Source: Cryptomeria japonica
Lineage: Eukaryota; Streptophyta; Pinopsida; Cupressales; Cupressaceae
Assembly (NCBI RefSeq): GCF_030272615.1
Contig: NC_081406.1
Span: forward strand, 113,055,783 to 113,119,782
DNA: 64,000 nt
Direction of reading: 5' to 3'
Below the pieces are notes generated by a model. The model was not told the origin of the DNA and searched no databases. It worked only from the letters and a program-made list of their open reading frames with translations. The translations under genes and the position numbers were made by a program. Shown in pieces: positions 11,579 through 24,874 of the stretch; positions within the stretch are counted from its first letter, which is position 1; every line of letters begins with the position of its first letter.

Positions 11579-13502
11579 CATGTTGCAACGCCTGAATCTC
11601 TGGTTAAGGATGTTGCTATTAGTCTTGTGAATGTGTCTTGATGTTCTTTGAATGAAGTTACTCTTTGAGATTTGTGTTAGAAGAAGTGTTATTGGAATTT
11701 TTGGAGTCTTAGATATCCATGCCTTGTGTTTCTCTCTAATTCCTTTTAGGAATCATAACTTTAAGTAAAGTGTATATTTATTCCATATGCATGTCTCCAG
11801 AATAAGAGAAGTGTCTATATGTTCTTACTTGCTCTATAAATTTCTAGTGCTTGCTTGAATGATTAGAAGTTTCTTTCCTTATACACAATTAATTACATTG
11901 TAGAATGAGAAAAGAATGTGTGTATCCCCTTAAAAAATGCCATGTTCATAAAATTAGCCTGTTATGTTGATCTTCCTATGAAAAGAAGGATGAAGTGCTT
12001 GTATTATGCATTTAGGAATAATTTAGTATGGATCATGATGTGAAAATTGAAGAAAGTGTATGTGGTGCTTAATAAAACTAGTTGGAATGCCTTTTTCCTT
12101 ATTTTAATCTCCTATGTGAAATGCAAGGAAGTTAGTTGGTAATGTAATGATTACCCCATAGAATTATTGGTTATTTTGGTGTATGTGTGATTTTGTATGT
12201 AATAAAAGATTGTTTGAGGAAACTGTGGCTATCAAAGGATTTGAGATTTCTAGTTGCACTTGTATTGATAGGAGATCTTATGGAAATTGAAATTACATAT
12301 CTTTAAAAGTGGTAGCTATATTTGGCATGACTAGGATATTCAAAACTGATTTTGCATATATTTGCATGTATTGATTTGTGTGGCAATATCCCTTCCTCTT
12401 CTCTCTTTGGGGTAAAAGATTCAAATACTTGGGAGTTATTGATATTAAGCAGAAGGATTGGATAATGATTTATGAATATGACTCGTATACTTTAAAGGGA
12501 AGATTAGATGAAATTAATTTGCATTGAAGACTGAAATTCAGGTATTGCATTCATGATCCTTGTTCTTAAAGGGAAGAATTGATTAAATAGGATATCCCAT
12601 CATTTAAATAGGAAATGTATCACAAAACTAAAGGGAGATAAATATGTGTATTGAAGCAAGGATTGGTGCATTGCATATGTAGAAATAGAAATAATACCAT
12701 TGTGTCTTTATTTGGTTTGGCAAGATAAAAGTTTTAGCTTTTTGTAGGAATTGTGTGGCATTGAATAAATATTTCTCTTAACTAGATGGATAAATTAAGA
12801 AAGGTTACTATATCATTGCCTTATTTGAATTTTAAGAAGTGCTTCCTTAGTGAATTATAATGAGATAAAATGATAATTAGTTATATGAAATTGCGTTGGG
12901 ATTCTAAATGTCAATTTGTCTTGAAATGTTGAAAATACATAGTCTATGAATGATAGCAATCAAGTAATAATAGGAAGTGAGTTTAAATAGAATGAAGCAT
13001 GTATTCTTGGAATTTAAGTGGTATTAGATGAAAAATAAAACTAAGTTCTGGAAGTGGGATTGAAATATTTTTTAACTTAGATAACTAGAAGTATGTCATA
13101 ATAGTATTATTGGTAAGAGTAGAAATTGATATTAAACTTTAGATTTTGTAATAAGACCTATTTTCTTGTTTAAATATATGATTGACTAAATTTCTTAAAG
13201 TCCTTATGAAGGAATTCCTAATCTTCTATAGGTTATTGGTTGTGCATTAATGGAAATGATGCATGTTATAGTCTACTATCAAGTGATTAATTGAAGCTCT
13301 AACCTCTGTTTCTGTTATAACTTGGTGAATATGATCATGGTATAGATAAGATATCTGGAACATTAGTTGTGGTATGAGTATAATCCCTATGCATTTGTGA
13401 GTGCATAGTTGCTTTATCTCTTCCTACCTATGTCAACTTTCATAAAGGATAATTGCCTAGATTTTCAAAAATATTGAGTTGCATTAAAAATAATGAAAAG
13501 AA

Positions 13503-14301
13503 TGTTAGGATTCCCAAAGATATTGAGGGGGGGGGGGGGGGTGAATCAATATCTGACCGGTATATTAATTTTATTATCTTATAACATGAAAAACATATTA
13601 AAACTGTGTATCGGTAAAGTAGAAATAATGCAGCAAATAAGATCAAGAACCACAACATGAAAAGTATACCATAACACAATATTTTAACGAGGAAACCCGG
13701 TGTGGGAAAAACCTCGGTGGGATTTGTGACCCACAATATTTGATTACTAGCCAATAAGGGAATATTATTGCTACAATAGGGGACTGCACATGTAGGAAGG
13801 CCAAGTGCCTAGAGCTCACTGCTCAATTACAAAGGAAGTCACACTGACTTACAAAATGGATTATACTAATCCAATGTCTTGTATTGCTTCAGATTAGCAT
13901 CTGCTATGCCAGATTTAGTACTGGTTTAAGCTCTGCTACATACATAAACCCTTATCCAATAATTCACATATTAGGTCTGCTACCTTCTATTCATATTTTG
14001 CATCATACATCTTATACAATAATCTACAATGATCTCATACATATATGAGTCATATTACAATCCGTCATGTCAGCTTATAAAAGATTTTACAATTAATTAC
14101 AAAATGCATTTATACAAAATTGTTGTCGGCCAAGGTGTCGGTATTCTTCCTTTTCGATGTCGGTGTTCTATATGCCAGTGTAGAGTCTGTCGGTGCCGGT
14201 CCCTATGTCTACCTACCGGTATCACATGATTGCAAGGTTGCCATCAATGACAATACCTTCAATCACCTACAATTTCTCATTGGAGTGTGCATTTACCAAT
14301 A
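13503..14301 (-). mobile_element. Solo LTR of family H inside the F internal region
   Basis: Read on the minus strand it starts TATTGGTAAATGCACACTCC and ends in the shared terminus ...CAATATCTTTGGGAATCCTAACA. Imperfect duplications aagaa (13498-13502) and aataa (14302-14306) flank it. It matches the fragment at 36543-37190 in order and sequence (GGCCGACAA..TT segment, TATAAGCTGAC, TTGGCCTTC). A run of 15 G lies at 13527-13541. Confidence 0.7.
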
Positions 14302-15610
14302 AATAATGCAAACATATGGATAAAATAAAGGTCTTGAATATATGGCATGCACTCTCTAACACATTCAAGGCATTTCACTCTTAGATTTTGTGTAGCGGTT
14401 ACTCCCTTTGGTGTGAGTAATGTTGGTCACCTCATGATGTGGGTTGGATGAGTTGTTTATTTTTCCTTGAGTTAATTTATGATTTGTGTGATGTATCATT
14501 ATGATTAGTGTGTATTTTTAAGATTTCTTTACTTTTGGGATGACCGTTGAGTTCTTCTTTCTTTTATTTTGCCCTTGTGGTGGCACTTGTCACGCTTAAA
14601 TTTCTTGATTTATTTCGCCGACAACTTTTCTTCTCTTTTAATTTAATAAATTGATTTGAGGATATTTCCTTTGACCTCATCTTTTGTTGTCTATGGTGGT
14701 CATTCTGAGTGTCAATGTATTGTGGACCCAAATATGGAGCCTAGTGTTGTCTCTATCATGTTCATTTTGAACCTCTAATAGTATGTGCGAGGGAGGACAT
14801 TGCAGAAAAGTGCACTAGACTAAGAAAAACAATTAGATAATGTTGTTATTAGCTGAGTAAATGAAAGGTGTTAATAAGATGAAATTTATTGGTAACTTTC
14901 TGAATTTTATAGTAGATAGAAGTGCCTTGGAATTGTGAAGTCTGAAATTTATGGAATAGTTAAATTAAAGAAATTGTTGATTTATTACCTTCAAAATCTT
15001 TGTGTACAAATAATGGATTAAGGATATCTTTTGAATTATTTGATTGGATAAGGATTGCATCTAATGTTTGTATAAAGTGTAGAGCAATGTAAGCATGTTA
15101 GAGATTAGGACATTTGAATGCCACAAAATTTATTCGTTAAAATAAATGGGTTATATATGCTTGGTTGTCGTGTGACATCTTGAATATATTTAACTTGAGG
15201 AAGCTTATTTTAGAGATATTTTCCCTCATTTAGGCTTATGACATAATATAATATGTGCATATGTGTAAGATATTGTGTAAAATGTATGTCTCTTTCTCTC
15301 TATTTGCATGCAAATAGATGTCGAAGGAGTGTTATTATGAATTTTTGTGTGAAATATAGTGATTTCTTCTTATTGATGCTTAACTCAGTGACTAAAGCTA
15401 CAATTTTGTATTGCAAGTGTGGTTAAAACGACGTTCCCTTGTAAATATTTTAACAATTTAGTGTACATATCGTAATTAATAGTAGTTGGTGCTTCATCTA
15501 CCTCTTGTGTAACATGTTTATTTCGAATAATTGAAGCATAAGGAGGAAATTTAGTTGTCATTATCTTCTTGTCACCCTAACTCTTATGACTTCCAGGAGT
15601 AAGTCGACTC

Positions 15611-15624
15611 TAAGGGGGGGAGGA
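15611..15624 (+). other. Polypurine tract of element F
   Basis: taaggggggg followed by agga lies immediately before the 3' LTR start at 15625. It would prime plus-strand DNA synthesis. Confidence 0.82.
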
Positions 15625-15952
15625 TGTAGTGTCCACCCTTGTCTTGACTTGTTTTGACTAGAGTTGACTTTTAATTCATGCATGATAGGCATTATTGAGC
15701 ATAGGCTATTTTAGATGATTTATATGATATTGATACTATCGTTATTGATCATGTGATTTATTAGACACTTACTCATTATGTGATTGATTATTGAAAGACT
15801 ATATTGATCATGTGATTTGAGGAGCATAAGTATTGATAAATTTTAGATGTTGTACTATAATCATGAATTATACTAATCATGCACTTGATGATGTTTTTAT
15901 GTATTGACCATATTTAATGATTATCTATTATGAGTTGATCTTATGGTGTGTT

Positions 15953-17016
15953 TTTTAGGTCCCAGAGACAACTGAGAGTGGGGGGGGGGCGGTGAATCAG
16001 TTGTCTAACAAATTCAAACCAAAAACAACTTAACCAACTTAATGCTTAATACTGATAAAATAGTCTAATATGCCGGTAGATAGTTTTAACAGTTAATTTT
16101 AATACTAGTAAGGATTAATGCATGAAACAAAAAGACAAAGTCATTCACAACATATAACACCAATATTTATACATGGAAACCCTATAAGGGGGAAAACCAT
16201 GGTGGGAAACCTTACCCACAATCATATGATACTACTGTAGATAGTAAGTGTATACAAATGGGGTCTGGACATGCAAAAAGGCCAAGTGCTTAGAGATCAT
16301 TACTCAATCACAAATAGGAGTCACACTAACTACAATTGGATGGTTAAATCCAATAAGAATGGACTGCTCAAAATAGCATCTTCATATGCTAGATTCAGTA
16401 CCGGTGTAGTTCGATTGTCTTCACAAAAACCCTCCTTCGACCTTCAAATGATGTCTGCATGTATAGATCTACTTATTCTCGCATATATCTTCACACAATC
16501 CTTTTTCGCATCCCACATCCGATCTTACAAATAAGATCTTACATTTATACCATACCCTAAGACCAATTTTAGTAGGTCGGCTCTAAAGGATAATACAATA
16601 AAATTAATTTACAAATCAATTAATACCTGATGCAATAACCGATTCACCATGTTGGCTTAATGAATTTACAACAATAATAAGTCATCTTCATAGCATGCCA
16701 TGCTGATCTGGAAAAGATAAACCTTCCGGTGTAACCTAGACCTATTTGCCGGTAACAACAAATATGTAAATACGAATATGCCAATTAAAAAACCTTCAAG
16801 ACAAAGTGTCCAAACGATGTCTTCGACATAACCATGTATTTTCCATATCATTCCAAGTGTCGGTGAGCATTATATCCTACCGGTGTACCAGATGCCAGTG
16901 ACTGTTCATAAGTCATTTGCTTGCCGGTGAATATTGCTGATTCTCCAAAGTGCCAGAGTTGATAAGTGTTTAGTAGGTGTTGACATCAATGACAAAACCA
17001 TACCAAAATACCAATA
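15953..17016 (-). mobile_element. Solo LTR of the element G family inside the F 3' LTR
   Basis: It is absent from the F 5' LTR (empty site near 5696-5712). The perfect duplication gtgtt lies at 15948-15952 and 17017-17021. On the minus strand it opens TATTGGTATTTTGGTATGG and ends near CTCTGGGACCTAAAA, matching the G LTRs (1053-1070 bp; this copy 1064 bp). A run of 10 G lies at 15980-15989. Confidence 0.88.
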
Positions 17017-17624
17017 GTGTTTAGTTGTTGTATGAATGTCTTCAGGATAGAGACAATGCCACATCACTCATTGCGAGTGGGATGTGTCATTGAGATTCTC
17101 TAACCCTTGCCTATAGGATTTGTAGGTACCAGACACCGACTCCACTTGACTCCATAGGTCTGAGTGTGTCTTTAAAATCTCAATGGTATGTGGTTCGAAG
17201 TTGACATAGGTTCCCCTCACATACTCTAGGTCTAAGTTGTTCACTATGAGTCGTCTGCGTCTTGGTGCAATTCACCATGTCAGTTAGTAAGCTTGATTTC
17301 TTCTGTGTTGTGAGTATGTCAGTATTGCTTGGTTAATCCTATTATGTGAGTCTGATTGATTATTGATGCAAGATTAAATAGTTAATAATGTTTATTTTAA
17401 TTATTTTGATTATCTAATGGTTAACTTAATTTATTGGATTCTTGCCTTTTTGGGTATTTAATTATTTGATATTTAAATATTAGTTTATTTCAATGATGAT
17501 TTAATATTTATTGTTCAGCTTATGTTGTGGTTTTATATTTATTTGTGATTTAATTTTCCCATTTGATTTATTTAATTGTGGCTCATGTTTTATTTATTAG
17601 TTGAATTTTATATTAAGTGGGTTG

Positions 17625-17632
17625 TATAAATA
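17625..17632 (+). promoter_or_regulatory. Putative TATA box in 3' LTR of element F
   Basis: TATAAATA in the same context as 6490-6497. Confidence 0.4.
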
Positions 17633-18399
17633 CACTTTATAATAAAATTATAAAACATTCCCACCTAATTGTAAAAGCATGATTTATATTTACCTTACCT
17701 ACCCTCTTCTCTTATTGGTTGAATTTGAAAAGGGAGGTAAAATTATATTATATGGTAGGGTTGGTAAAATATATTATAGAATCGAATATTTTGATTGGCC
17801 AAGATTGAGGCTAGGGTTTTTTATTATTGTTTGGCTTTTTATTTCCTTTCCCATGGACTTTTTGGGGTTGGCTTCTTCTTTTGTAAAAAATATTCTCTGC
17901 AAGATTTTCCTTTGGGTTTTGGCTTGGATTGTTGTTGGAGCTTGTTGGTTTGGCTTTTGGATTTGGGGAGCTCTTCTTCATCTTCTTTCCATCACACGAG
18001 TTGCAGGTTGGAGATGTATTCCTCTTTTTGTATTTTGCTTTACAGTTTTCCTATATGCTCCATGTCTGCAGATTTAATGTCTGAGCTTTGGAAAATAAAT
18101 CTATAGTTTGTATAGTTTGGAAGGAAATATGTGAATGCATAAATTTGTTGCAAGGTTTTATTCTATAGTTTGTGGAAAACATTTATATTCTGGGATTCAT
18201 TTGGTTTCTTCATGAATGGAGTTTTGATTGAATCTTGGTTTTAAAGTGTTTATTATTTATTTCATTTATGTCCTTTAAATCTATTTTTCTAGGCAATTCT
18301 GTGTATATATTTTTCAAAGCTTAATGTTTTAAGTTTGATTTTTAATCTCTGTTAGAAGTTCTATGTTTTTCGGCCCTTTCATGCAAAAGCGTTGATTCT

Positions 18400-18503
18400 G
18401 CATATGCACTATCTTTGTTGCATTTGCGTTGTCCTTTCATGTATTTGTGCTATCCTTCGTTGCATTTGTGTTGTCCTTCGTTGTATTTGTGCTATCTTTT
18501 GGG
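18400..18503 (+). repeat. 21-bp minisatellite in 3' LTR of F (five units)
   Basis: Counterpart of 7272-7376. The first unit is 20 bases and the rest are 21. Several units read gtgctatcctt where the 5' copy has gcattgtcctt. Confidence 0.78.
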
Positions 18504-18821
18504 AAAAAGTGTTGTCTTTGACTGCACAAGTGCTAAACTATTAAACATAGGCGCTAACCTATAATGCAAAAGCACTAAACTTCAATGCAAAAGAGTTGTT
18601 CTGCTTGTCTATGGTGTTTTCACTATTTTCCCAGTCAGATTTGGATTTTCCAATTTCGTTTCATTCTAGAGGCTTTTAGGGATTTTTGCAGGCATTTTCT
18701 AGCTACTAATATTTATCAGTTTGATGCAATTTTATATTTTATATGTTGGAACAAACTTGGTTTATTTATTGTTGAAGATTTGAGTATTTTCTTATATTGA
18801 GATGTTGCAATTGAAAAATGG

Positions 18822-18920
18822 TATTGTTGTGGAGACAACAATATGTTATTGTTGTGGAGACAACAACATGTTAATGTTGCAGAGACAACAAGATGATATT
18901 GTTGTGAAGACAACAAAATT
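18822..18920 (+). repeat. About 25-bp tandem repeat with small palindrome, 3' LTR of F
   Basis: Counterpart of 7696-7795, with units built on gttgtggagacaac. Confidence 0.75.
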
Positions 18921-21318
18921 TGATAGGTTTTATTGATGGAATATCTCTTATTTGATATATATTTTCACATCGAGGCTCATTTTGCATTATAATGGATTTC
19001 AACCCTTTAAGCTCTTTAGCTATGGTTTTTCCTTGTATGTTTTATTTGTTGTTGGGCTGCATGATGAAGTATGGATCTCTCTTGGAATTTGAATTGGAGC
19101 CTCTTTTCTATTATTGTTTTGGAGCATGTTAGGAGGAGTGGTCTTTCTTGTGATGACTGGGATCACGAGAGATAGGCTTGCATGAGGTTCCTTATAAGGA
19201 TGCATGAAGTCTAGACCACCAGGGCACATTGGAGTTTTCTATGATTTGTAAACAAGTGATAACATTGATAATGAATTAATTGGGATGGGTAATTAGAACT
19301 CATTTAAACAAGATAGTTAATAGTTTGATCCTCATGGCTTATTCCTAGGGAGGATGTTTTAGGATAAGCATGAGAAGGCCATGAAGACAGTAAGTCAAAT
19401 CTCCCTTGATTCTCTCATGGGTAGAAATGGTTCCACATGTCTATCAGGGTTATGCCATGAAGAGTTGTGTTTTGGAAATATTATGGGAGAGGATAGAATG
19501 TGATGACACTCTGCTCCTACATGTGTCCTTTGCTTGAGATGTATTGATGTCTTGTTGATTTGTGCACCTTTGGGAGTTTTCTATTTGTGCTATCTTGCGC
19601 TTGGTTCTTTCTTGAATGTCTTTGTCTTATTTAGTCTCTTTGGTTTTAAGTGTCAACCTAGATGTAGAGTGTGTGTTGGGAACTTGTGTCATCTCCTAGC
19701 ATGGGGGGTGGTTCATTTGGTTCCACATGGTCAGGTGGTTAGTGCTTTTAAACCATTGGGAGGTTCGTGTCTTTGGATTCTTCTTGCGTGGATGAGGATG
19801 CTTATTCAAATAGTTCATGGATAATAATTGCAGCAAGGATGTAAATGATGATGCAATTTATGTAATGAAATTATTATGTAATGGTTGTAAAAGAAGTCAT
19901 GCTTATGAGAAATGGTTATGTTGTTCTAGTTATAGTGATAAATTTTGGTTATAGTTTATGATTGTAATGATGAACCTTGAGTTGTATTGTAATGTACTTA
20001 TATTAAATGAAATGGATGCATGAGATGTGGATAAGTATTATGTTTTGGAATTAAATGATGCAATTTGTATTCTTTATGAGCCATGTAAAAAGGAAATAGT
20101 ATAAATGTTATGATAATGGTATTAGCCTTGAAATGATGTCTCTAACTAATGCTTGACTAGAAGAAATGCTATGCCTTGGTAGGATGTATGAGTATGAGTA
20201 ATATTGGAAGGTATATTAGGATATGTTTATGTTTGGTGATTAATATTTTTGGAAGTATAGTATCATACTTCGTAGATAGTGATCTAATGGTAGGATTGAA
20301 ACCTTATAATGCTTGGAATGTAATTGAACGGTCCCTATAAATAATATTGTATGGATGTTCTTAATGAATGGATTACTAATCTTATTAATGGAGATTACTT
20401 GTAAGTGTATGGGTAGACAGTAAAATGAATGCTTGTCTTTTAGGAAAGGATTAGAATGTATCATGTGTTATGGTTTAAGATTATATCTCTGTTTGGTGGA
20501 TGCTATTAGTGGTTATGGAATTACGATATTGTATCTTAGTTTGTGTTGAGATGATTTCATGTAGTTTCTTAATTTTTAATAAGATGATTGTTGGTTAATT
20601 GATATAGTATAAGAGATTTATGAGAATTAAATGGGATATGGATCAAATATTTAAGAATACTTTGTGATTATTGCCTTTTGTACTTTAGGAATCATGATGA
20701 AGTAATAAGTATGCTAGGAGCATAGAATCATTAATGATTATGTGGAAGTTAATCGTAAATGGCAATTGTGTTAATGTAATATAAGGGTTGATCTTGGCAT
20801 GTGAATGGTGATGTTCATAGTCAAAGGTTGGTCAATGGTAATAAGAAACATTTGGACTTGGTGTATAAAATGAACCTAAGAGAAAAAGGGAAATAGCTAT
20901 GCATTGAAAGATGGAATCTCATATTAAATGAAATATTAAGTAGGTTGCATACCATGAGTGCTAGGCATTGCTATGTTGTACATATGCTTGAAAAATGATT
21001 AAGATTATTAGTTATTGATAGTTATTGATCTAGAAGAAAGTAAATGCTTATTGCTTATGTAGGTAGGTAGACTAAGTAATGGCGTTGAGATGCCCTAGAC
21101 AGTTAGCCATAAAGGTTTATGTATTCCGCTTGCATAATTGTTTGAATAACTTGAGTGAATTATTCTATGTTCATAATGCTTAAATGTTGTTGTGCACTCG
21201 CTGCATTGCTTAAGTGATGTTACATGTTATATTGTTAAATAAAAAAATTTAAATTAGTGTGTATTTAGCTATATTTATCTGGGGTATTTTGGCGGTCATT
21301 ACATGGAAACGTTCAGTT

Positions 21319-22230
21319 TGTTGGGATCCAAGAACACTGAGAGGGTGGGGTGAGTCAGTGTTCTACTAGTACAATAAGATTTTATCCTTTTATAACATAC
21401 ACATATAACTTGAAATAAATTAACCATCCACATGAGTGACCAGCATAACACACATAATTTATATGTGGAAAACCTCAAAGAGGAAAAACCATGGCAGGAT
21501 TTGTGACCCACAATATCAATTCACTGGCCATATGAAAGATATTACATAGATAGGGGGCCTACACATGTAGGAAGACACACCGCTCATCACAAAAGAGTCT
21601 CACTGAATACAAGTTTTTGCTAAGATAAAACAGTAATAATGAAATCACAAAATACATCTATAATCCTAAAAAGAGTTCCGGTTATAGCTCTTCTTTATAC
21701 TAGCTCATAAACCCTGAACACTTCTACCGGTATCTCCTTTCCTCCAAGAATTCTTTACAAACCATCTATAGATAATTGCATGATACAACATTCACATAAA
21801 AACTATCTACATACACATCCTTCACATTACACAGTTCTACTATCTTGTCATTTATTCTCCTATCCCATCCTCATATTGCATCTACATATTACATCATATC
21901 ATAGTAACCTAACAAACTGACCTATATACCCTTTACAAACAATATGCCTTATGTCGGCTTACAATACATTACAAAAGATATACAATGTCAACCTTATAAA
22001 ATAATTACAAAATGATTTTGGAAATAAAACTTCCCTGACTGATGTCGACTTCACTTAAGTGTCGGATGTTGGTGTCGGATGTTGGTGTCGGTGCTGGTAC
22101 CAGTTGTAACCCTAGATACATAATGTCGATGTCTACTGGTGAATGCCTCCTAATGCTAGTATATGACTTTTATAGAATCTTGTTGCTATCAATGACAACA
22201 TATGAATCTAATGACTGCCAATTTCCAACA
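21319..22230 (-). repeat. 3' LTR of element D
   Basis: 912 bp. On the plus strand it runs from tgttgggatccaagaac to atttccaaca. It matches 35561-36506, including the cacaatat...cactggccatatgaaag segment. Confidence 0.88.
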
Positions 22231-22243
22231 ATCTCCCCCTTTG
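22231..22243 (-). other. Terminal polypurine tract of element D
   Basis: The minus strand reads ccaaagggggagat directly before LTR start TGTTGG. Two further PPT-like copies lie upstream in the element at 22308-22319 and 22381-22392. Confidence 0.82.
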
Positions 22244-22354
22244 GCATTGATGGCAACACTAATGTGAAAAATGGATTCCCTGACAGTTCAACTGAAGTAT
22301 GACACATACTCCCCCTAAGCAATACACTCTATTTGATATCCTTCCCATATTTTT

Positions 22355-24874
22355 CTATTTGATATTTTTCACATATATACACTCCCCCTTTGGCATCAAT
22401 TCCAAATACCAGTGAAAGAATTTGATTAAGAATCTATGTAAAAGAATGAATAAATACAGATTACTTAACTGGAGCTTGACCAACTTCAAAATTTCAGAAT
22501 AAGCTTTGCCTAGCAATTGTAAATATGTATCCCAGCCGGTTTTGAAAGTTTCAGATATAGATACAAGTCCACTTAGTAAGTGTGCAAGTGTTTCCTTCTC
22601 TGTGACTTCTGTCGATGTGGGATTTCCAAGCATATCCATACATTCCCTCTTATTCACACCAAGTGAATCCAATCTTAGATTGACCAATCCTTTGAGACTC
22701 CTTTCTCTCTGAATGATCTTGTCTCTTTCCTTTTAAAAATAAAAATGTTGGTTCTCCAAGGACAAAATTTGCCCATCAATAGATGTTGTGAGTGAGGTCA
22801 ATCCATCAAAAGAATTAGAAATATTAGCAACCTTTTCATGTAACCCCTTTAACTTGCTATCTACATTTGCTGTAAGAATTTCTATATTACAACAGACCCT
22901 GTAGATATTAGTACACTATTTCAAATAATTTTTAATAAGAATTAGTTTTTCTTCAATGTTTCTCTTCTTTGTTTCAATAATATGATCAAATACGGCTCTC
23001 TTAGCCAAAGTAAATCTCTCAAGTGATTGCTGGTATGAAATTTTCTGCAATGATTGAAATTTGTTAGATATATGTTTAGTTAATGCCTTAAGCTTGTCGA
23101 GAGTGCTTGCTTCATTCTCAATCATACAATCAAGAATTAGTCTATGCAAAACTGTAATTGATTGATCTATTATTCCTTTATCTGCATATGCCTACTTTAT
23201 TAGCTTTTTAGTAATTACCATCATTAACTTAGTGGGACTCATCTCAATTATTGATTTCTTCTCAACTTGAGAAGTGTGAATTACCAATTTTTTTAATCAA
23301 GGAATCAACATCAATTGTCGGTATAGTCTTATCAGTCCCCTTTACCTGAACCTCTTTTGAATCGGTGGCTTCGCCACTTGGTACAACATCAATTACTATC
23401 GGTGGAGTATTATCCACAATTTTGTCAGTACCATGTATATTATGTACATTGCCTTGCTAAAAATATATTTCTGCCGGTATAGATTGTACACTCTCCTTTA
23501 CTGTCGGTGGTTTCTGTACACTCTTGTTTACTATCAGTATATCCAAAATTGGTTCTGAACTTCCCAAAATACCTTTCCCTTTAGATTTGTGTGGAATGGT
23601 GAAATTTATTGCCTTAACAAATTCTTCTTAGGAGGTGAGAAAATTTGGATTCTTTTGGAAGAATTTGGACCAACCATCTTTGGTCTCATTTATTACCTCA
23701 TTAACCTTGCCCATCATTAAGCTTATTTGTTGGGGTTTTCTACTAAAAACTATTTTGTTTGCAACATCTATACACCGTTTCATTTCCTTGTTTCTTATTG
23801 AACCGCACATACTCAAAAGTTCTACTTCCTTTATTTCTCTATTCTTTTTGATTGCATCAAGTCTTCTTACAGCTAACTTATTATATAGTGATAGAGGAAT
23901 TTCCTTCAAAATTTCTACTAAAGATTTCTTATATATATCTATATATAACAAAATAGCCTCTTCAATTTCATTATGCTCTATTATCCTCTAAATTTTCATA
24001 GTAACTAGATACATTCTTCAAAATACCATCCTTTGTTATTTCATCTATCAATTCAACATAGGTCATTGTAACCTTACCAGATTTAGTTCCTTCATCACTC
24101 TTTTTCTTCTTGTTGGGGGTTGCCGAAGTGGATGTGATTGGTTTCTTTTTTTGAAAAGGTTTCCTTGTCAGAGGTGTGGGTGCAATAGGTTTTGTGACTT
24201 TTCTCACAAGCTTCCTCCTTGGCTCAACCTTCTTCTCCTCTACCGGAGGCTGTTCTGATTTCTTTCTTTGTACCCTTCTGAATGCTAGAGGTTCATTATC
24301 CTCTTGATCATTGTTAGAAGTGATAGAATAAATGAAAGTTTGAGGCCTCTTCATCTTAGGAGCACTGGCCATTGCCGGTTCTTCTACCGGTTTGGATCTA
24401 GAACCCATTTCAGTATCTATCCTATGAATCGCATTTTGAAAAAATATAGACATCTTGTCAATTTTCTTCTCTCTTCTTTTATTATTGAAGATAGTTTTGA
24501 CATCAAGAGCCTTTTCTTCTGCAATTCCAAAATGTTTGGTCTTATCATCTAATGGAGCTTCAAGCAACATTTTTTCATAAAGTTCCAAAAGGTTGTCATC
24601 CACTTCATATCCAAGCTTAGTGACCCATATGGTCCTAGGTTCCATTGTCTCCATGGGGGTTTCATCAATTTTCACCATAAAATAAATATTAGTGGAGTAT
24701 TTCTCCACAATGTGCTTTGAAATCCTTTCCCTTTGTCTCATGTTTTCTTAAAAAAATTTGAAGTAGCCCCAAATCTTTTTTTACCTACCGGTACTAAAAC
24801 CAGTGATTACTTCCTTGATTTGCATACCTACCAGTATGTCATGAGCCCAATGCTTCTTCCTTAGACTAGGTAGC
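22355..24874 (-). pseudogene. Element D ORF2, C-terminal two thirds (unknown function)
   Basis: This continues ORF2 after copia B. In-order segments are 24874-24742 (with WGYFK and QRERIS motifs), an open 256-codon stretch 24741-23971, then 23951-23628, a decayed zone to 23150, and 23149-22916 and 22687-22355. The first open stretch contains IYFMVKID, TIWVTKLGYEV and a lysine/proline-rich basic linker (residues about 120-220). The same motifs occur in the same order in element E (WGYFKQ, KRERIP, ICFLVDID, GYEV). I recognise no enzyme or membrane signature. The true end is probably near 22480, by analogy with E. Frame changes near 23960 and 23500 and several stops inactivate it. Confidence 0.65.

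Larger units (their letters stand above)
11564..15624 (+). other. Internal region of element F, non-coding
   Basis: Excluding the nested solo LTR at 13503-14301, about 3.26 kb of AT-rich sequence lies between PBS and PPT. I see no gag, protease, integrase or RT motif on either strand, and the open frames are short and without recognisable composition. Confidence 0.8.
5393..21303 (+). mobile_element. Element F: large non-coding retrotransposon derivative (LARD), gypsy type
   Basis: Two long direct repeats, each starting tgtagtgtccaccc, bound this 15.9 kb element. Flanking duplications are tggaa at 5388-5392 and 21304-21308. After the 5' LTR comes an initiator-Met PBS (TGGTATCAGAGCC, 11566-11578). 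A polypurine tract (taaggggggg then agga, 15611-15624) precedes the 3' LTR. The internal region of about 4 kb shows no gag or pol. The PBS sequence, the PPT style and an LTR starting directly after aggA resemble the Del/Tekay gypsy group; I infer that ancestry. Three antisense solo LTRs of copia families lie inside it. Without proteins, F must have been mobilised in trans. Confidence 0.88.
15625..21303 (+). repeat. 3' LTR of element F
   Basis: It begins tgtagtgtcc and ends ggcggtcattaca. Total length is 5679 bp, including the 1064 bp antisense solo LTR at 15953-17016 and its duplication. It is followed by tggaa (21304-21308), matching the left flank. Confidence 0.88.

Noticed and set aside
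22506-22712. Plus-strand ORF opposite element D ORF2 (also 23635-23991 and 24304-24552)
   Set aside because: Shadows of the minus-strand ORF2; composition and cross-element similarity support the minus strand only.
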